Notes under the pieces: model-generated | Database searches by the model: none | The model's input: only the letters and a program-made list of their open reading frames with translations | Told to the model about the DNA's origin: nothing | Shown: positions 36,941 through 48,225 of the stretch, piece by piece | Numbering within the stretch: position 1 is the first letter of the stretch | Layout of the letters: each line of letters begins with the position of its first letter | Origin: Pomacea canaliculata | Lineage: Eukaryota > Mollusca > Gastropoda > Architaenioglossa > Ampullariidae | Direction: 5' to 3' | Assembly: GCF_003073045.1 (NCBI RefSeq) | Contig: NC_037590.1 | Location: 33,922,327 to 33,986,326 of the forward strand | Length of the DNA: 64,000 nt | Translations under genes and position numbers: made by a program

Positions 36941-39858
36941 ATTAGAGTTGCTTCTACGAGACTTACCCCATCCCGCCATTTCTCTCTCTCTCTCTCTCTC
37001 TGTGGTCAGCACAGTGTCACTTTCAATTTAACCAGAAGAAAAATGTAATTTATAAACTACCTGAATCAGTCGTCTTTATCGGTCTCCGGTGGTAATAAAG
37101 CCATCTTTTTGGAATAGGATGACATCTTTGACGAGTTTTCGATCTTGCTGCAGTCACATGTATGGAGACAAAGATTTCCATGGGGTCATCTTCATTCTTA
37201 ATTGTAAGCCCGCCAACGAATCAGATTATACAATCAAAAGCTATCGACATCCATTTAGCTTAAGACTTTTGTCTGTCCACGAAAAAATATGCGTTTGACT
37301 GTCAGTATCAAAAGGTCAGGAAACAAATAATTTTTGACAGTTCTCCTTTTTGGACAGCTTTTATAATTTAATTTTTCAGGAATGTCAAGAATTATATGTT
37401 CTTCTCCTGTCACCGTGCGATATTTTAGTGGACGAGAATGCTGTAACATCCTTCCTCACCAGGATTAATTCCCCCAAAGCCTGGGAACAGAATGGTGTTT
37501 AATGGTCGTATTCTTGCTTCATCTGTTCCTGAACTGTCAGTTATTTCCGAAGTTTAGGAAGACCCCAATTATTATTCCAGTACAAAAAAAAGTCGCATGC
37601 AAAAGAATGAAGTTCAGGCTAACTGCTTCGAATCCTATTTTTTCCAAGTGATTGGAAAGGGTTGTGTGCAATCAGTCAATGCACCATTGGTGGATGCCGC
37701 CTGCTTGACAATCCATGGTAGCAAGTTGATTTTACAATTGGACAGAAGAGTAAATACGTTTGTATTCTGTTCATGTGCTTCTCGTTTAATACTACACTTA
37801 CTTTTACGACTTCTAGCAAAAGGTTAACATAACCCTAATACTTTCGATGAAGGAGTTTCTGCGGAACCGGCCACAAAGGGTAAGAATGGAGGTACAGTCT
37901 TAAACTGTCTATACAGGGACCCCAGGGGTGTATTTTACGTCAATGTTGTTTTCCATATATACCAATAAAGCCTTGACAGACGTTTCCAACCGTTCCTTAT
38001 CGTTGATTAAGTTTGCATGTGATATATGATGCTGGTTGGTCGACAAGGACGAGGACTCACTGGCGAGCTATTTCCTTCTGGTTAATTTGAAAATTCGTGG
38101 TTTAAAGAAAGTATTTTGGTGCTTAATATTTTAAAACTAGAGAACTGGTCCTGGTAGAAGGAAACACCAATTAACATGCTTCATTAGTGATCATTGGCAG
38201 TGAGAATATGTCGAACAGGTGCAAAATAGTAAACCTTGCCAAAGTGAGCCAATTACTGCGTTGTGTAAACACTGATATCATTTTGGGAAAATACATCGAC
38301 ATCTATTACTGCTAAGTTACATAAATTTTTGGGTCAGCTGCCCTGTCTTTAAGCTGGTATATCGAAGCCTGATCGAGAGCATTTTAGCATTCAGTCTCTG
38401 TGGTTCAGCGTTCTCTCTCTCTCTCTGTCAAGCTTGATCTTATCATGTGTGCTAGCATTTTTTAAAAACAGATTAGCAAGTGTGGCCTGACTAATCAGTT
38501 TTTTCTTCCTAACCACAAGCACATTGGCGCCATAAATTTCTGTAGCCAGACTGATCTGTTTTTCACTACATGGCTAAACTATACACCTCTGTCGCACCAG
38601 CTGTTATTTCTTTCTTACGACGATGACAAGGTATAAGTGCTGACACACACATAAGTAAATTTAAAATGAATTTATTTATATTATCTACACATGCAAACCA
38701 ATTCCATCCTACTCGACACATACCTAGCTCATACACCGCTAGAACCTGTCGCCTACCTAGTTTGAGGTACATGAGCAACTTGAATGTGGACCAGAGCACC
38801 TACACGGTGCACAGGTATTTCGATATCTCGTACTCGAAATAATCCTAATGGGAAGGAATGACCCCCTCCCGCTGCGGCAAACAGGGTGCAGGCGTGAAGG
38901 TGTAATCATGCCCTGGTGTCTCGATTTGTATTTTTGTTGTAGTTTATTGCTTGTGGGAGCTCCCAACAAGAGAAAATCTTTCTCTATGATGCATTGATTC
39001 TCCATATATGGCTTTGAGATTTAGGATAAAGATGTGTGTGTGGGGTCTATGTGTGAGAAGGTATATTCACAAATGCTATGTTTTAAAGTGTATATATTAT
39101 GTATCAGTATAGGAAGATGCTCGATCGGCTTTTGGGGGGTTGCAAACTCCATGCTGACAGTTAACGAATCAACCTCTCTGTTCTGGACAGAAGAGGACAA
39201 TTAAGACCTATTTTCATGAAAACAACCTTACTATGCAGCTGTATATGCAATTGCCATGAAAATGCATCATTGCGCTTACTCGGAATTATAGTCCACCCAT
39301 CAGCCCGCGAAATAAGGAAGTCTACTTTCGATTTCGTTGAACCGCCATTTGTGCGCCAACATCCTCATCTAGACGTTAAGCTCGGGGGATCCGCCGCCGA
39401 CAGACACCAGACAGTGGAATTTGCAGTGTTCACGGTACTGAGTATTTAAAATCCAACTTCGCCCCCTTCCCCCGATCCCCCACCGGCCGCCACTTCCATC
39501 TTGTCGAACGCAGAAGATGAAATGTGCGCGACAGTCATAATTTAAGATGTGGTGATCTCAATGCAACCAGAGCTGGGATTAAGTTGATGCTGGTATTTAT
39601 ATGTTATTAAATGTTTTATAAGTTTCCAGCCTTGCATTGCTTCTTTATCAACCATTATGATTTTGTTATTAACGTTTCAGCATATTTGCACATAAAAGGT
39701 CACTTTTTTTTAACCAGGAAGTAGAAAGTTTTCTCTTGAAAGCAATTTTTAAAAAGCATTGAAAAAAGTATAATCAAGTCGTTAAGAATCTAGTTTCTTA
39801 ACTGTCTTTTACAGGTAACTGGATGATCTAAAAGTGGGAGGCAGCTGTGACCCATAAG

Positions 39859-42800
39859 ATGGCAGCCACCAAAGATGAAGCTAACACATTCAGGATTTTA
39901 CTTGTCACTGATGTCCATCTTGGATTTGCAGAGCGTGATCCAATCAGAAACCACGACTCCCTTGTCACATTTGAAGAGATTCTGGAAAAAGCCCAAGAAC
40001 ATAATGTAGACTTTGTCCTGATGGGGGAGACCTATTCCATGAAAACAAACCTTCATGTCATATCATCCATCAATGTTTAACGCTGTTACGCAAGTACTGC
40101 ATGGGGAAGAGGCCCATTCAGTTTAAATTTCTCAGCGACCAATCTGTTAACTTTAAGCATTGCGAATTTCCTGTGGTAAATTATAATGATCTAAATCTGC
40201 ATATTTCAATCCCAGTTTTTTCTATTCATGGTAACCATGATGAGCCAACTGGACCGCACAGTGTGGGATCACTAGATATCCTCCATTCTTCAGGTCTTCT
40301 GAACTACTTTGGGAAAACTACATCTCTGGAAGAAATCCAGATACCACCACTTCTTCTGCAGAAGGGTAGCACCAAACTTGCATTGTATGGACTTGGATCT
40401 CTCCATGATGAGAGCCTTCGACAAATGTTCTTGAAAGGAAATGTGACGTTGACTAAACCTAGTGAAAACAAAGATGACTGGTTCAACTTGTTTGTGCTGC
40501 ATCAAAACAGAGCCAAGCACAGGGAAACTAATTACATTCCTGAGATTGTTTTGCCTGAGTTTCTTAACTTGGTATTTTGGGGCCATGAACATGAGTGCAG
40601 GTTAGACCAGAAAGGAATCCTAGAGGTTTCTGTGTCACACAGCCTGGCAGCTCCATTACTACTGCACTGAAGAAAGGAGAGGCAAAAGCTAAATGTATTG
40701 GGCTTCTTGAAGTAGAAGGTAGAGCTTTTGAAATAAAACCAGTCAAACTGGAGACAGTACGACAGTTCTATATGGAAGACATTGTGCTGAGTAAGACCAG
40801 TCTTGACCCAAACGACATAAATGCTGTTGAAAATGTAGAGGAATTCTGCCGTAAGAAAGTTGAACAACTGATAGCAAAAGCAGGTGGGAATGAAAAGACT
40901 ACAGATCGATTAACATGTTGACATTCAAGCACATGTGTGTATGATTCCGAGAGAGTTTTTGTGATTTTATTTACCTCAATTGAAGCTTCACCTAATTAAA
41001 TTGGGATATGAATCATTAAGCAACAAACTGCTGACAATGAATGAATGTATACTTCCAACACATACCCTTGAACTAGAGATTAAACTTATTTATATTTTAT
41101 ACAGCCATCTGCTAGTGCAACGGTTAGCACCAATCCAGTGAGGACTGGCTGTCTTGGGTTCATATTTTTTCTTGGCCACACTTTCTTTCTTAGCATATCC
41201 ACCTGCTTAGCTGGCTGCTTAACCCTAACCCTGATATAGCCTTAGTTGCTGGCTCGGCATAAAACACCAATTGCCCTTTCGTCTTGTATGCAGCCATCTT
41301 GTTAACTCTCTTGGTGCTAACATTCACTTTGTGTACCCTACCTTATTTTTCATTGTTACAGGTCATAGTTACTGTTTATTATTGCTTGAGGTAATATGGA
41401 ACAGAGAAGTACACAAAGATACAACTCATTTGAACTCACAGACATCAATAAAAAATAGTATATTGTAAAATAGTATTGTTCACCTTGTTTTCCCTTTCTT
41501 ACTAGACAAGGAACACACTGGAAACAAAAAGCAGCCGAAAGAACCACTCATAAGGCTGAGGATTGACTACACAGGATTTAAAACTTTCAACATTTACAGT
41601 GAGTTTAGAATATTACATGCATGTTAACATAGAAAAGTTATTGTTAGTCATGATGTGGAATCTGATCTATGACCTGTTTTCCTAATTTTGTGCAGCAAGA
41701 GAGGAAAATTGTTCACATCAATATCATGACCTCACAAATTGCCATCAAAGATTATAGTCTGAGGTCAGGCTAACTAACATCCATTTCTCTTTTACCATGA
41801 ATATTCATCATTGCACTGGAATGGCTCAGTATTGTCATTTAGGATTTTGAAAACAAAATCATTTCACTAAGTCTTAGTAATAAGGTCATTTGCATAGTAT
41901 TACCTTGTCATTTGTGTTCTGATGCCTATTTTTCTTGTATGGTTGACTGTCTGTTCATTTTAATTTTTTTGGTGGAGTGCATTGAGCTTGCATCTACAAA
42001 TGGAGATGTGCTTTACAAGCATTTTAATTTATGTAAATTATAATTTATTATTGTTATTCATATAGACTTTTTTAAATACTATAAAATAACAACAGTGGCC
42101 AAGCTGTTGCTGATGTGATTTTCAAAAATTATGCCGTTGATGCTAATATTGACATATCAAACTGGCTGCATAAATGTGTATGACAAAACAGATTTGGTCG
42201 GAACTTCATGAAAAAAGTTGCCAATCCAGACCGGATAATACATTTTACTCAAGAGAAAACTGGTGGATGTTCCAAAAAAGATGCTGGTAAAGTTTAAAAG
42301 GCATCCATTATTCACTTGGATTAAATTTGCTTCTTAAGTGGTCTGATATATAGTAAAAGTATATATTATAAAAGAGATCACATAAATTTTTCATTTAACA
42401 CCTAAATCACTGATTTAAGTCATCAGTCCTCGCAAGTATTTTTTTCAGGTTTTGAAACTTAATTTTTTTTAACATATTTCTTTTTATCAAAAAAAAATTA
42501 AATGCTATAAATAATATTTATGATATTCATACACCAGAAGGAGATTCCCTGGATACAGCACGTGTTGAAGACATGGTGCGGGCCTATTTCAGCAGAGCAG
42601 ACCTGTAAGCACCCATAATTAAGTCAGTAGTTAGTTGTTAATTTCTCTGTCTTTCTACTCTTGATGTTACAAAATTATAACTTAAATTTTTACTTTGTAT
42701 GTGTACATTCATTTTATTATATTAGTTTTGGATACTTAGACATTGTTAATCATACATTTTCTATTTCATGTAGTAATTACTATGCTTTAAGTTTTTTAAA

Positions 42801-44585
42801 GTTTTAATTGATACCTGTTCTGAAATCTCTGGCATACAACAATTTTACCAGATCATTAAGATTCCTTATACTATTAAAATTATATGAACCACAATTAAAC
42901 TGGTTGAAAAAGTTAATTGATGTGTTGTAGGCAAACCAGCTGCAGGTTCTTACTGAAGATGGACTAGGAGAAGCTGTTAAGGACTTTGTTGACAAAGAAG
43001 ACAAGACAGCAATTTCAAAGCTTGTCAAAAATCAGCTCAAGGAAAGCCAGGTTTGTGTTTAGTTCAAGATTACATGCAGAGGGTAATTAACTGGGACCTT
43101 ACAAAGGTTTCTCAATTTGTTGTTTCTGTTAGATAATGTACTTGTTGCTGAAATGTGAAGAAGATATTTACAAATAACAAGAATAAGAAATCATTCACAG
43201 ATGATCCTTTCCGTCACACACATTTACATAGATGAGCTGTTCAGATGATAATTTTCAGACTTTCACAGTCTGAACTCACAATTAACCTCAACAAATAAAG
43301 CTGCATGTATGAGATTGAAAAATCACATTAGGAGTAGGTAGTCATGTTATTAACATTTAAAGAGTTGAGGTCAAGAAGGAAAAAAAATATTTATACAAAT
43401 GACACCAGATATAAGCTCATAAGTAATCACTGCCTTTTTCCAGAGCTATGTAGAGGAGCAGAGACAGTGTCAGTTATCTCGGCAGTATAACATTTAAATC
43501 ACTTTCCAAATCAAAGCACTGAAACTGGCTGCATAAGAATAAAAATCATCTTACCAGAAAGAATAAACAAAGTAATATTACTTTGAAGAATTGTAAAGAG
43601 ATTTATGGAAGCTAAATGATAGTGGAAAGACAGGACTAAGCTCCAGATAACGTGCTATACTTAAGACATGGTGAGCCCACTGCATTTCATAGGGTATAGT
43701 GGGTAATTTATAGTGTATAGGGTATCCACCTATGGCCACTAGGATATAAGACATTGAGCTTTTAAGAAGCCCAAAACTGTCCCACATACAAAAATCTGTT
43801 TTCTGGAAATGATTTTTTTCAGGATCATTTAAAAAACCAAGATCAGAACAAGAATAAACTGGAGGATAAAGAAATGCAGTCTCAGCAAGGAGAGAATACG
43901 TTTAGTGATGATGCTAGCTTGGATTTGATGATGAAGAGTTTCATGTTCCTTGCACACAAGGGCAAGGGTCTCCCTCAATTCAGGAAACGTTTTCTGCATC
44001 TTCTCTTGAACTGCAATCTGGGAGAGACAATTCTCAAGGGTAAAACTAAGAAAGTTTCACTTTATTTTAAAAATAGCAATACACTAAAAGCAACGTTTTA
44101 TCTGATTTTGTATTCCTAGCTCATATTAAGAGAACAGAGCAGAACTTTCTGCTTTTATGATGCACCAATTTTACTGTTTAACTGAATATTATAGTATGCA
44201 TTATGCACACTGATAACAGTACTCCTTTTTAATTGAAGCATCCATATAATCTAACAAAACCCATTGAAATTTCCCAAAGGAAAGTTTAGGAGTTGAACAT
44301 TAGGTGGACCAGTATTTTGGTGCTTTCATAGATGGCACTGAAACATCATTTTAATTCACTATTTATTTTTTGTGTTTTTTGTATTTCAGCCCAGAACAAG
44401 ATTACATTACAATTTCTGAAGACAGCTTTGATGGAGAAGATTTATGCGACAACATCCAGCTTGTGGAACAAAATATATCTACAACAGCTAGTACCTGCAG
44501 TAGTAACAGCTCGTCAAAAAGAGGTGGCATATTCGACTGTAACGTTGATGAAGAGTTTCCACCATCACAGAAGAAATGGAAATGA
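39859..44585 (+). pseudogene. Inverted MRE11 paralogue with introns retained and frame broken
   Basis: A second MRE11-like gene, opposite in strand to the first and about 32 kb away. Exon-like blocks: 39859-40883, 41506-41598, 42192-42286, 42538-42604, 42931-43050, 43823 to about 44040, and 44390-44585. Splice signals sit at the same coding positions as in MRE11, so this is a DNA-level duplicate and not a processed retrocopy. Catalytic motifs are readable ([28 protein letters not shown]). Protein identity to the first copy is roughly 75-80 percent in exon 1 by eye. Breaks: one G lost in a G run near 40023-40027; one base lost near 40602; one base missing at the exon 2 donor (41599); one base missing near the end of exon 4 (about 42602). 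Exon 4 is also shorter at its start, and the Gly/Arg-rich part of exon 6 is absent. It is either a fairly old pseudogene or, less likely, a working paralogue with sequence errors. Confidence 0.88.
41103..41290 (+). mobile_element. tRNA-derived SINE in intron 1 of the MRE11 paralogue
   Basis: An A-box-like TAGTGCAACGGTTAGCACC (41113-41131) and B-box-like GGGTTCATATT (41157-41167) are spaced as in a tRNA. An unrelated body follows, ending near GCATAAAACACCAATTGCCC. Direct repeats are not identified. The first MRE11 gene lacks it at the same intron, so the insertion came after the duplication. Confidence 0.6.
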
Positions 44586-44714
44586 GTGCAGGCTTTAAGA
44601 AACCTAGACCTGTGTACATTCATACATTTTATGAAATAAGTGACATAAACTGCAAATGTGACCATATTTTATCCAAAATTTTATCAGTTTTTATTCCAGT
44701 TTTAAGAATCTTGG

Positions 44715-44800
44715 TAATTGTATATATATCAATAATTATATATTGAAACTCTTAGAAGTATATATATCAATAACCATATATATTGAAACTCTTACAAATG
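44715..44800 (+). repeat. AT-rich tandem duplication, about 45-bp unit
   Basis: TATATATCAATAATTATATA followed by TTGAAACTCTTAGAAG is repeated as TATATATCAATAACCATATA followed by TTGAAACTCTTACAAA, just past the MRE11 paralogue stop. Confidence 0.7.
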
Positions 44801-44833
44801 TGACACATATGTCCTGTGACATATACTTTAGTA

Positions 44834-44905
44834 CAGTGGTGCCCAACCTTTTCTCGCCCGAGAACCACACTGGACATGATATAAAAGCACGCGGGCCAAA
44901 CTTTG
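44834..44905 (+). mobile_element. Possible hAT-type DNA transposon end
   Basis: CAGTGGTGCCCAACCTTTTC resembles the terminal inverted repeat of many hAT-superfamily elements (CAGxGGTxCCCAACC). It is followed by a CGCGGGCC-rich stretch. No inverted partner was found downstream, so this may be a lone end or a fragment. Confidence 0.35.
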
Positions 44906-45536
44906 GCTTGGTGGTGATGAGAGAAAAAAACACACATAAGCGCAAATCCAAGTAAAAAGTAATGCCACCCATATTTTTTTCGGGGGGTAATATAGTCACC
45001 GTCCCCCCATTTGATAAAAATGAGTGGAAATTTGTTTCTTTCATTTTCTCAAAGCAGCCATTTTTGAAAAACGTAAATGTACAAAACCAAATTCCCACAA
45101 CTCAGGGCAACACATTGGGGCATAAACAACTGTAAACTGTATATTTAGTTTGTAATTTTGATATCTTGGTGGAAGTCGTCTTGCTCATATACTTCCATAT
45201 ACGACGTTGTTGGATGCTGGAGAGATAGGTAAGTCCCATGCAAATACAATATATTTTTTACTTTCTTTTTATCAGGCTTTGGATCATCTAAAGCAATTTT
45301 CTTCAAAAATATGATAATTGCTTCATGTTCATAAATTATGTCTGTAAAGGTCAGGACGTAGAGGTGGGGGTGATGGGAGTAGAGCTTCCCCTTTGTTCTT
45401 ACCCCTCTGCCGCATGAAAAGTGTGGAAATCGCGAGTTTCGGATTTTTCGTGCCTCGCGTGCTGCTCGAGCTGTGCTCACCCTTTGTCTAGGTGGACAGG
45501 GGTGGGTATTAAAGCCCGACCGTAAACAGCCAGAGT

Positions 45537-45605
45537 GTTGTTGTTGCTGCTGCTGTTGCTGTGGGAGCTGTAGCTGCTGTGGGAGCTGCTGCTGTTGCTG
45601 CTTTA
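45537..45605 (+). repeat. CTG/GTTGCTG-rich imperfect repeat
   Basis: Imperfect runs of TTG and CTG interrupted by two copies of GGGAGCTG. The Ala/Thr-rich minus-strand frame at 45509-45787 is a product of this repeat. Confidence 0.65.
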
Positions 45606-48104
45606 TGGATGGAAGCTGTTAAAACAGACCCATCGGGAAATCGCTTGCTGCTTGTGTGCTGAAACGTAGCATGTGTTCGAAGCTGAGGACTTGTGCAAGG
45701 CACAGGACCATCGGACAGAAGCCGAGCGAGGCGCCGGACTAAATGGAGCTGAGACTGATGCGAGGTACAAGACTGCAAGGCAGGCAACAGGTGACCAACA
45801 ACCGATGCACGTCAGCCCCAGAGACACACCATGGAACGGCCACCCACCTACAAACTGAGGAGAGGGACCGTAGCAGTTCGGACGAGTGAGTGTCGGTGTC
45901 GTCTACCCATTCGAAGCCAGGCGCGGACACATACTAAGAACAGCGTAACTATCGTGATGTAAACACAGTAAGACTTTTTATCTTTTTAGTGAGGTAGAAG
46001 CGGAGGGGACGGTCTGGTCCCTATTCACCTTTTGAACATTTTAAAGTTAGGTGAACGTTTTCGTTTCTTTAGTCCTGGAGCTAATTAGTGAACTTATGGT
46101 TTCCGCCTCGTGGATTGTATGTGGTGTGGTAACGGTTACTTTGGATAACCCGTGCTGTACTAACCTATGACCAAGTCATTTTGTCACGGACTGTGGTTCA
46201 TTTATTTCAGTTTTACGGAACTTTAGTACTTCGCAAGCTTGCTTATGTAAATGGTGGGTATGCCTGCTATTGTGCACCAGGTTCTTGTTTTAAGTGATTC
46301 ATTTAACTAGCAGGTTCAGCCACAGCTGCCCAAAGACTGGCAAGTGTAGGTCCAGCAACAGCCGCAGCAAGACGACTTGTTCAAACTTTTGAGCCTGGCC
46401 GCGGATGTGACCACCATGGGCAGGAACGCCGGTAGGGTCAGTCACCGCTGCTGTCACATGACCTCGAGCTGCCACAAGCGAACAATGCCTCGCACGACAT
46501 GTTGCAGGCAAACAAGGTGACCCAACTCCTTCCATTGGTGCTAAAGGTGACGGTGGTTTTGCCTCTGAGACAGAGGAACACTTAGTTTTTTGCGTTCGAT
46601 GAGAAAGTAAACAGTTCCCCAACATCACACTAGAGCTGCAGCAGTTAAAACCCAGGGTCACGAGGTCAAAGTGGAGCAGAGCAAGCTCGGCAGAAAGTGA
46701 AGCTGACATCCAATCATAAAGATGAACCGATGGATATGACAACCTGTCATTTGCTATTTGTGCCTTCATCAGTGTCAGAGAGGGTCGCCTACATTGATGA
46801 CCTGTTCTTGAGCCCAGAGTACGTACAGGACATAGACTACACGAAGGATCACAATCCTGTGGTGACGTCGATTGGTTGATCCAGGTTCAAATTCATGAAC
46901 ATCTTGAACACGAGACGGCGCAGCTGATGTTGCACACTACGATGCCTTTACACCGCCTGCAACCCTCGGGCATCACGTGCACTTTCATCGCTGCCAAATA
47001 CATCGAGCGATTTCCACCTCGGGTGGGGAACTTGTGTGCACTGGCACCAGGTACCTAATGCGGTTGAAGTACTGGCCACGGAGCGCGAAATACTGATGAA
47101 ATCTCATGTTTCCTCCCACTTCAACCTTATTCATGGCTACTCTCCTAATGGAGTTAACTGTCTTTTTAGCCAAATCTTGTACAGTGTTCTAATTTCGGCT
47201 AAATTGCTATCATAATTTAATTTTATACATGCTTTTTAAAATTATTAGTAAAGCAAATATCAAGAATTTTGAATTTTTCTGGGTTCTATTGCAAATGTAA
47301 GTGGGGTAAGTAATTAGTTGATGAATTTGCTTTGCTTTCCCAGCCATATTGCACTTGATTTTTCAGTGTTCAGAACTAAATCGGAATTTTTTTCAAACAA
47401 TTTTAATGTATTCATTGATTCTTCAAAAGACTGCCTTTTGTAAAGTTTTATTGATGGCGCCACCTGTTTCTTGCTAAATCTTTTTTATTCATAAAATTTC
47501 TTGATTGTTAGTGTGTGTTTGTGTGATTGTGTGCTTGAGGACGTGTCAGGATTTGTCGGTACACATGTACACCTAAAATGAATGTAACATACCTACATAG
47601 ATAAAAATTGCAACAAACAAAATGCACATGACGCTACACCACAACATCAAGGATCAGCAGTCGAGGTTGGAGAAAGGCTGTAGTCACGTGGTATGATGAA
47701 CCTAGTGGTGACACGGTTGACAGCAGACCATGTAGTCGTCATTTCCTGGCACAGAGGAAACATTGACGAGAGCACTACAATGCCTGCAATTGTAGTCTAG
47801 AAAATTCATGGAGCAAGAAGCACAAAAAGATGCCTATCAGTGGAATAACCTTCATTAACACACAAACAAAGATCCAAAATTTTGTTATAATCAACAGAAA
47901 ATGTAGCAGATTATGTGAAGAAACCATTCAACACCAGTAGCAGTGAGGTGTTCGTACTAAATAATGACTGAACGTTAGCAACGTCCCTATTATCTCAGCA
48001 ATGTATCCGGTTAATAACATGATTTTTTTTTTAACCGAACAAAATGAGAAGACTGTTATATAAAGTTCAAAACAGCGAACATGTTAAAAAAAAAACAACA
48101 ACCA

Positions 48105-48225
48105 ACACCACGCCCTGCGCACATGTGGTCACATACAGAGTGTCCCGAGACGAGATCTGAACCGCGAGCCTCTGACTGCAGTGGTGACAAGTTTTAACCA
48201 CCGCACTGCCGGGCGCCCCACAGCC
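48105..48225 (-). mobile_element. tRNA-derived SINE-like element
   Basis: On the minus strand, GTGGTTAAAACTTGTCACC (complement of 48183-48201) stands as an A box and GCGGTTCAGATCTCG (complement of 48151-48165) as a B box. A GC-rich GGGCGCCCGGCAGTG start precedes them. Confidence 0.6.

Larger units (their letters stand above)
35016..39858. other. Intergenic region between the C1q gene and the MRE11 paralogue
   Basis: No gene is supportable. It holds a poly-C run (about 35365-35378), the two dispersed repeat copies, a CT microsatellite (about 36980-37002) and a smaller CT run near 38413. Open frames at 37089-37298, 37255-37449, 37597-37827 and 38566-39005 lack family resemblance. A 5' untranslated stretch and acceptor (TTTTACAG, ending at about 39814) for the MRE11 paralogue lie at the right end. 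Confidence 0.5.

Noticed and set aside
39859-44585. Idea that the second MRE11 is a processed retrocopy
   Set aside because: Introns with splice signals lie at the same coding positions as in the parent gene, and there is no poly-A tail.
46299-46769. 156-codon minus-strand open frame in the GC-richer block
   Set aside because: No signal peptide, domain or splice partner was recognised. Kept only as an unassigned block.
46697-46879. 60-codon frame ending DYTKDHNPVVTSIG as a transposon protein piece
   Set aside because: Too short, and no diagnostic motif of a transposase or other element protein.
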